From contig CM067069.1 of NCBI GenBank assembly GCA_033980235.1, positions 20,580,650 through 20,644,649 of the forward strand: 64,000 bases of DNA. The letters are read 5' to 3'. A program made the translations under genes and the position numbers. Below the pieces are notes generated by a model. It was not told the origin of the DNA and ran no database searches. It worked only from the letters and a program-made list of their open reading frames with translations. This stretch comes from Diadema setosum (lineage: Eukaryota; Echinodermata; Echinoidea; Diadematoida; Diadematidae). This document shows positions 28,301 to 37,300 of the stretch, in pieces. Every line of letters begins with the position of its first letter. Within the stretch, counting starts at the first letter, position 1.

Positions 28301-31300
28301 TTTAGCAAATTTCTTCTGTGATGTCATAATAAGAAGCACATACAAAACTTGTACTGTATGAGCTGAAATTTTTGTGGTGGTTTTATTTTCGCGAATTTTG
28401 CGAATCGCCTTTGAACCGCGAAAATTACAACGTGCGAACAGATAAGCACAGTTAGACCTCGCAACCGCGAAATTAACAACACGTGAAAATGTTCTCCTAG
28501 TAGCAATTCGCGAAAATATCTGTACGCGAAAATTTCAGCTCATACAGTATGCACACACCCTGGCATTTACAGACTGCGTGATGCGCAGAGAAGACAACGA
28601 AGGCAACATCACCTAGCAACACCCAGACACCTACGCGCTTTACTCTTGATGACAGCTCAACTTCGGCAATCTTCGTATCTATGCTAACAATGATCGGTAG
28701 TATCATCAACAGTGCCCTCTACACTACCGGGACTATGCGCCTTTAACTCCAGGGGAAACACATTTCTTCATGTCTGCTGCCTTCAAACATACAAAATCTG
28801 AACAATTATGTGTAATAAATCTTATGCTGCATCAATATGACCTACAGTGTATGATAATCAGGTAAATAAATTGATTTAGTAACAGTTTAGTCTAACAAAC
28901 CATGAACTTTCTGTCTGGCACATTCTAAACACATGCAACCTACACTAGAAGTACTCTGACCTTGGAACTTTTCAGGGTACAAAGCACTTTTGTTAGAACA
29001 GAAATGGTGTGTCTCTATGCCACACAAGATAGAATTCCGTTGAATACTAAGTAAATAATTAAAGGGATTCTATAAACCTTTTAAATATCACATCAATTAA
29101 AAAGAGTGTACTGATATATTGCCCTGCCACTATTTATGATTATGTGTTTGACTGAAAAATGCACGTGAACACAAAATCGCACAGCATTTACTGTGAAATT
29201 TCACTGCAGGACATTGCATCGGCCACAATGGAACTCATGACCCCATGTCTAAATTAGTTCTTACTTGAACAGACATATGGTACACATGGGCATTTCCACA
29301 GAAAGAGGGTACATTTCAGCTTTCAGGGATGTTGCTTTATTTTCTGTTTCCAATGTGCATTACCCCCTATACAACACAATCTTTTTGAACACTTTATTGA
29401 GAGATCACTGTGTCCCAAAATTGCTTCAAAGAAGCAATCTAGTAGAATTTTTGCCAAAATGAAAATTTTTGAGGTAACATTTTATGTAAAGCTGGACAGA
29501 CAACTGTGAATGCTTTAATATTTAAACTTTATTTTTCAACTGAATGGCCTTATATTGATTAGAAAAGATAACAACAGCTCTAATATTCAATTGAACAATT
29601 AGAAAACAACTCGGAGAGCGCTGCCCTCTGCAGAGCCAGCAACTCATTTCCACCGACACATGCATGCGATTTCTCAATATGGCAGCCTTTTGTTTCCGTC
29701 ATCAGCTTCCAGCTGCATGGCACCTTGCCCAAGCAGAGCACTCACTTTAGTGCGCATTGTCCTCAAGTACACACACCTTGAATCCCCAAGTTCACTGACC
29801 TTATATGCCAAAATATCAAAATATCCTTCAAAACATCCATACAAATTTCCGGATCACTACCAAAATTTAATCATCTGTTCCTTGTGTCATTATCGACTTT
29901 TCCTGTACCGGTATCTTTCATTCAAATCTGTTCACAACTTATTTTGCAAACAGACAAACCAATGCCGATAATCACTTAAAGGGAAGATAAACCCCAAGAG
30001 CAATGTGGATTGAGTGAAAGCAGCAGCATTAGTAGAACACATCAGTGAAAGTTTGAACAAAATCGGACAATCGATGCAAAAGTTATGAATTTTTAAAGTT
30101 TTGGTGTTGGAACCGCTGGATGAGGAGACTACTAGAGGTTATGACGTATGAGTGGACAACAATACCAACAAAATATAAAGAAAATACTACAAAAATCCAT
30201 TTTTCATGAAAATTACAAATTCCATCAACTTGATATTTACATATGTTAAGGGTAGCAATTATTCCCCCTGCTTTCTGAAAGCGGTTGGTCCATTGCTCTT
30301 TCATAATTCTAGAAAAGTGAATTTTTGTTGAATTTCCTTTATATTTTCTTTGTATTGTTGTCCGCTCATACGTCATATCCTCTAGTAGTCTCCTCATCCA
30401 GCGGTTCCAACACCAAAACTTTAAAAATTCATAACTTTTGCATCGATTGTCCGATTTTCCTCAAACTTTCACTGATCTGTTCTACTAATTTTGCTGCTTT
30501 CACTCAATCCACATTGCTCTTTGGGTTTACCTTCCCTTTAACCTCCTTCCTTGGTGGAGGTAAAAATACAAGCTTTGTCTGTCCATGTCACAACAGTACA
30601 CGACACACTATAGTCTATAAATGGTATTTTAATGCAATGTTCAAATGAATGAATGAGCTTATCTATGTTGGCCATTCAGTTCAAAAACAAAGTTTCAATG
30701 AGCATTCATTATTTGACCTTCATATGTCAATACATAGATGTCTGTCCAGCAGTGCACCCAATTTTTTCATTTAGGCAAAAATTCTAATAGATGGCTTCTT
30801 TGAAGCAATTTTGTAAGTAATCTAAATTATGGTATTATATTGGGGGGGGGGGGGGTAATGCACATTGGAGACAGAAAAGAAAGTGACATCCCTGAAATGT
30901 TAGAGTGGAAATGTCCATGTTAATGTACACTGTACCAAGTTTCAATCAGATCTTGAAAGTCCTTGTCAAGCTCTAATGCTATCGATGGATTGCCATACAC
31001 AGGATCACTGGTCACTCTGTACACCTAACCCTCCTTCACATTGACAGGTAAGTACAATTGTATATTATATATTATGACTGAGTCAAAATTTATAATTCCA
31101 TTAATTCCTTAACCTCTATCCAATTTTTTGGGGAAAAAAAATGTCACTGTTGTCCTTATAAAATTTTACTGCCTACATTATATCAGACTAACTTTTGACT
31201 GACCAGAGTCCGGAATCAGCCTTTAAATTTGGAAATAATCTAAAACGTTTGTGGTGCATCTGAATGGGTTTCAACTATTCATATTTAATTCATGGATCCA

Positions 31301-34300
31301 ATTCTGCCCAATCAACTCAAGCCTGTGCATTGTACAGATCATATCCTGACAAATTGGTACTTGTACTGTATGCACATCATGGTACGATGTTGCATGAATG
31401 GCTAGAAGTGTAAGCAAAAGAAGAGCATACTGTACAAAGTTCAATATCTGAGAATCTGCGATGCAATGGCAGACCATACAGGGTTGTAGATACACCATAT
31501 AAAAAGACATGTCTTCCAATCTAAGAATAATTAATACAAAATCATGAGAACACAATTCAAGAAACTCTATTTAGAAAACAGCACAGTACGTCCTTTCCAG
31601 CGTACAGTACAGTACATGTACATACCACAAATCCAATGCACATCTCACAAACTGCAAATCAGTAGCATACTTTGATGAACTATTGACCATTCATAGACTC
31701 TCTACATCTACAAATGGATTTCAATAACAGCTTGTAAACCTTTTCATAGCATCTCTTCAAATATGTAGAGTTATGCATTCTTGGTTCATCAGGCAAATAA
31801 TCATACAATTACTGCAACATTTTCAGTTCTTATCAATATGATTATTAGTTAAAGCTAGATTAAACAGGTAGACAAGTCAAAGCCTGCTGACTTACAATGT
31901 ATTCATTTACCTATTCTTTGGTCCATCCATGTGAACATGAAATGTAACTTTCAGAACAAGATTCAATGAAGTCCAAATTTATGAAAAAAAAAAAATGAAA
32001 AAATAAATTGTGGCCTGCAGGGGGTTAGCCAGTCTAATTAAGAATAGATTCAACATCATCTCAAAATAGTAGAACAATGTCACACTGGACTACAAATTGT
32101 ATATCAACACCTTAAGAAAGGAAGTACTGGTACAGACAGCACTTCTCTTTAGTACAATGTATCATATTCCACTCTCATACTTTTGTTAACCAGCAAGTTC
32201 TTCAAAACTTTGCTGAGTTGGTCAAAAAAAGAATTCTCATCCTTTGATTACAATAAATTCAGAAAATGACACAAAGGGACACATGCAGCATCTGGCTGGG
32301 ATATTTTAAAATCAATTTTACTGGACATCACAGAGAATTTCAGGTTTCAACGGTCTCTCTAGGGATGGAGCACTCAAAAACATTATGCATACAAACTACG
32401 CTGAACTGTTGATAACATACTAATTAAGTGAGAAATAAAATCACTACTCAATATATTTTGCTTCAAAAAGATGTTGACACATTAGTAAGCCATTGCAGTC
32501 TAGAACCATTCACAGTACAAGCTGAAATTTTTGTACAGCTTTTATTTTCTGTGAATCCTGCAAATCGCCTTTTGACCATGAAAAAAAGGCACAAAAATAT
32601 AATTCCTACATGTAAAAAAATAAAAATAAAAATAGAACTATCACTTCAGGTGATTAATTAATACCCCCACTCCAACAGCTCAGACTCCTATGAAAAAGAA
32701 TTGAACCAGGATTTGATAAAAGGTTCTGTTTGTGTGTGAGTGTGTGTGTGAGTGTGTAGTACCTTGTGAGTACATTGTGAGTTTGATCAGGTCTGCCATA
32801 CTCCCTGTTTTTAACTGAAGTTTATGTAGAAATACCCAAATGTCACAAGGTGTTGGTAAAATTGTGGTTACTATGGCAATGCTTTGTCTGGCAAACACGA
32901 AAATCAGGTCTTCCACATCTATACCTCAATGCCATAATGTCCAAAAAATTTGATTTTAATTGCTTCACAATTGTGGAAGTAGTTCACTCTACAAGATTTT
33001 GAAGAAAACATGCAGTTTGTTATGGCAATGCCTTGTTGGGTACAAACACAGAGTGTCTTGCATAACTATACCTTAAATCATAACATATGTACATACCAAA
33101 TTTGAAATAAATTCACTTCACAAGGTTTATGAAAAATTGTGGTTACCATGGCAATGATTTCTCCAACAAACACAAAAGACATGTCTTGCACATCTGTACA
33201 ATTGTACACTTCAAATTCAATGTCATCATGTACAGTTGAACCTAAATTGTTTCCAAATTGAAACTTGAATCTAAAATTTCAAAGTTGAATCTAAAATTTC
33301 AAAGTTGAATCTAAATTGTTTCAAAACTGCAGAAGGAGTTTGCGGCACAAGATTTGCAATGTACCGCCTGACCGACCACAAGCTGATTCCTATGTACTCC
33401 CTTCTACACTTTGTGTATGCGGGGGTACAAAAAGCCATACCAGCAGTGCCAGATTGCACACAACTACATTACCAGTATACATACAATGTAGATCTGTATT
33501 TCTACTATAGGTGCACATGTATGGTCGAGCACACTGTGTGGCCCATGATGTCTATAATGATATCAGGGTCACAACAACACACTAGTGTCAGATCTACTGT
33601 ATGTTGTGCTGTATACATTGAAGGTACAGTAAACACTGTACATGTACAATTGTGAGTGTGCAAGGTCGATCGTATCTGATTGGGTGTACAATGTAAAGCT
33701 AGGGAAAAACACATGCACGTCATGTGATAATGTAGCACTAGGCACAGTGCTTGTAGTTTTAAACGCAAATTTCTATTCATGCCCATTATGTTCACTCATG
33801 AATATGACCATGGATATTGTCATCATCTACTGTACCAATCGTTTGTTTGTCAACATGTTGTGTTATTTCAAACCTTTACATGACCAGCCAGTAACAATAC
33901 ATGTACCTACCTGTAACCCTACCAATTCTGCCTTACAATGGCCTGCCATCTGCACCCGTCAGGTTTGTGAATGAGGAGACTGAGGGTGAGGAACCCCCAA
34001 AAAGAAACCCCTGAAGCCCATACGGGGCAAACAGAGGTGAACTCAAGGCTAAGATAGGAAGGTTTGCTGCAGAGAATGGTGTGGCAAGCAGCAGGGTGAA
34101 ATATAATCATGGAACTTGGTATTAAAGGAACTACGGGTATCAAACATCGCAAAGATGACATTGATAACATATCAGGTCAATTCCGCAGGAGGATAGGAAG
34201 GAGAGTACAGAAGTTTGATGTGCCACACATCTTTGTGATTAATTGGATCAAACAGCTACAGGCATTGTTCTAGGGTCTTATTGAATGATGCACTCAAAGG

Positions 34301-37300
34301 GAGAGAAGCAAGCTTCAATTGAAGGTAGCAATGACAAGAGGCAATATACTGCACTCCTGGCTTACGCTCTGGATGGCAACTTCCTTCCATGACAAGTCAT
34401 CAACCGAGACAAGGCTGAGCAGAGGCATCTAACATTGCCTCCCCTGACAACTGGGACATCACCCAGACTGAGTCTCATTAGAGCACCTCAGTCAGCATGA
34501 CACAGTACACATGGACACCATCACATGCTCTTGCGTCAAGAAGACCTATGGAAACTCCACACACCTACAAAACAAAACTGCTGCTCATCTTCAATGTGTA
34601 CCAAGCCCATCAAACCAAGAACTTTCTTGACAAACACAGCGGCCTGGGCCATCATATCTTCGTCTCCGCTACATTTAGAGACTTCCTTCAGCCCTTTGAC
34701 ACCAGTGATCAAAATCTACAAAACAGAAATGCAAGCACAGGTCAGTCAGTGGTATTCCAAAAAGGTGGCTGATGGGGTAAAGGCAGGGCTGACTTTCATA
34801 CATCAGTAATCAAGCCCACCCATACCACTTGGATGATAAGAGTCCACAAGAACATCCACCATCAGCCAGAAATCATCTATAAAGGGTTTCAAGAGACAGA
34901 ATTCTCAAAGCTATGGCAGATGCAAGCCTCGACACCATCCAAAACATGGATGACAGCAATGCACAGAAGTATTGGAAAGACCAGCATCGAAAATAATAAT
35001 AAACTCACAGACTTCTTCTACTAGCGTACAGCTACGTGTAACATCTCTAAATCATGCTTCAATTGTTGGGATTGGATTTCTACCATTTGGATTTTTCCAT
35101 GCATTGATTCTATGGTCTCATTGTTGGAGACTTTTTTCCCCTGTGACAGGCTTTTCAATTCAACTGAATTTTAATCTTGAACTTTGAACTTGAAATTGGA
35201 GGACTGCCCAAGGCAAAGCCAGAGAGACGTGTGAAAAATATTGCAGAGATCACTGACAGTATGCTGACTTGATGTATTTCCTTCAAATTTGAACAGAAAG
35301 AAAGTAAATTTACGGAAATTTTGTTCATTTTCATCCCTTACAGGGCTTGTTTCACAAACAGCCTTGCTTCACAAACAGCCTTGCTTGTGCAAATTGTTCA
35401 TAATGTAAATTTATACATGGTATGGCAATGCAATTGCTATACAAACTCTTTGGTTGAATCATCATCTTCAAACTTATTAGAAAGTTATAATATTGCTAAA
35501 CCTGCCCAAATCTTCCACAAAAATCAAAATGTCCAATGAACTGTGATTACGGAAAATAATGATTTCATCATACACTGTATGTAGAATTTTCTGTCAATGA
35601 TTCATTTCAATTTTCCTGCAAAATTGGTTGGTTCTTCTTTTAAATACCATAAATCAATATAATGAGCACGTGCTAAATGTACTACACACACGAGTCATAC
35701 ACATGAAACTGTTCTTGTTGATCTTGTCCTCCGCCAGGGTCAATTCACTTGGGTTCCATCAGTGTGTATGAGTGATATACCAATGAAAATTCGCTTTGTG
35801 TGTACAGGCACATGTGCATTACCATGTGTGTGGTTTTTCATTTCCACTAGTCTTGTACACCATGTAGGCACATGTAATGTAGTATCCCTACTATCATGCC
35901 TTTGTACCGTTTCACACGTTAAAGGGAGGGTACCATTTTGGTTGAGGTAGAGGATTGAGATTTGAACTTTTGAGAGATAATAAATCACTTATGAAATACT
36001 AAAGAGCATACAATTCTTCAGAGGAATTCAAAGTTTATTTGATGAGATCTGTTTTGAAATGGACAAGACATATCCGAGAACAAAATAAAACAAAGTGATG
36101 CTAACAGAAGGTGGATCTCATCTTTGAATATGATTTCTTGACTTTCCTGTGCAAGTTAAAGTTGTTAATATTGGATTAGACCTTTACGACCGTGAAATGA
36201 ACAACACATGAAAATGTCCAACAAGTTGGATGTAATTAAAGGGATGGTACAGTTTTCGGTTTGGACGGGGCTGCAGGTTTCCAATTTTTTTATGTGTGTG
36301 TTTGTGAGATAATGACAAACCTCTTACGAAATATGAAAGTACATGTAATTCTTCGAGGAATTCATAGTTTATTTGATGAAAATCGGTCTTGAAATGGCTG
36401 AGATATAAAAAAAAAAGCGATCCTGATAAAATGTGACAGGCCTCGACTTTTAATAGGATCTCTTTGTTTTACCTTGTTTCTGGATATCTCAGTCACTTCA
36501 AAACCAATTTTCATCAAATAGATTTTTGATTCCCCTTAGAATTATATGCTCTTTAACATTTCATAGAGTGATTTCTTAATTATGATCTCGCAAAATGTTA
36601 AAAGTCAAATCGTCACCTCAACCTGTACTGCAATTCATAATAAAAAGCATTTATCATGTAGAAAACAGGAGGTTGCCACAAACAATGTGACATAAATTAC
36701 ATTACATAGATTGACAAATTCACATCAAAACTACCAATACTTTGCAGTATACATGTAATCTCTCAGCTTTCTCTGAATCAAAATCACCATGGATTAATTG
36801 TCCTTTCACTTTTTCTTATAGAGCATAGTGTAATGGATACCGGTTGAACAGCTCTGCTAAGATTGGAACTTTGGAAGATTTAGAATGATTTCAGGACATA
36901 ATTTAAACATCAGTTGATACGCATATGAACATTACAAAACACAGTAACCGAGTATGAACATGTGTTCTCTCAAATAACTACAACTACCTGTATGCCCTTC
37001 ACTTCCTTTAGCCAAGTACACCAGCATTGACTGAAATACTGCAAAATGCAATACTGGTAGTTCATACATAAGGTGGTGAGAACACAAGGATACAAGGACC
37101 AGGTACACCTACACATATCTATCCTACTTCACTTTATTTTCATGTTTATTTGTTGTGACATGTGCTGAAAATCCTACCATTCACGAAGCTTGTTAGCAAG
37201 CTCACTCCTGTGACTTGGGAAACCATTAAATGTACAGGCATAGAATTTCTTTCCCTAAAAACTTGTGAATAAATTTGTTAAAAAACAAACAAACAACACT

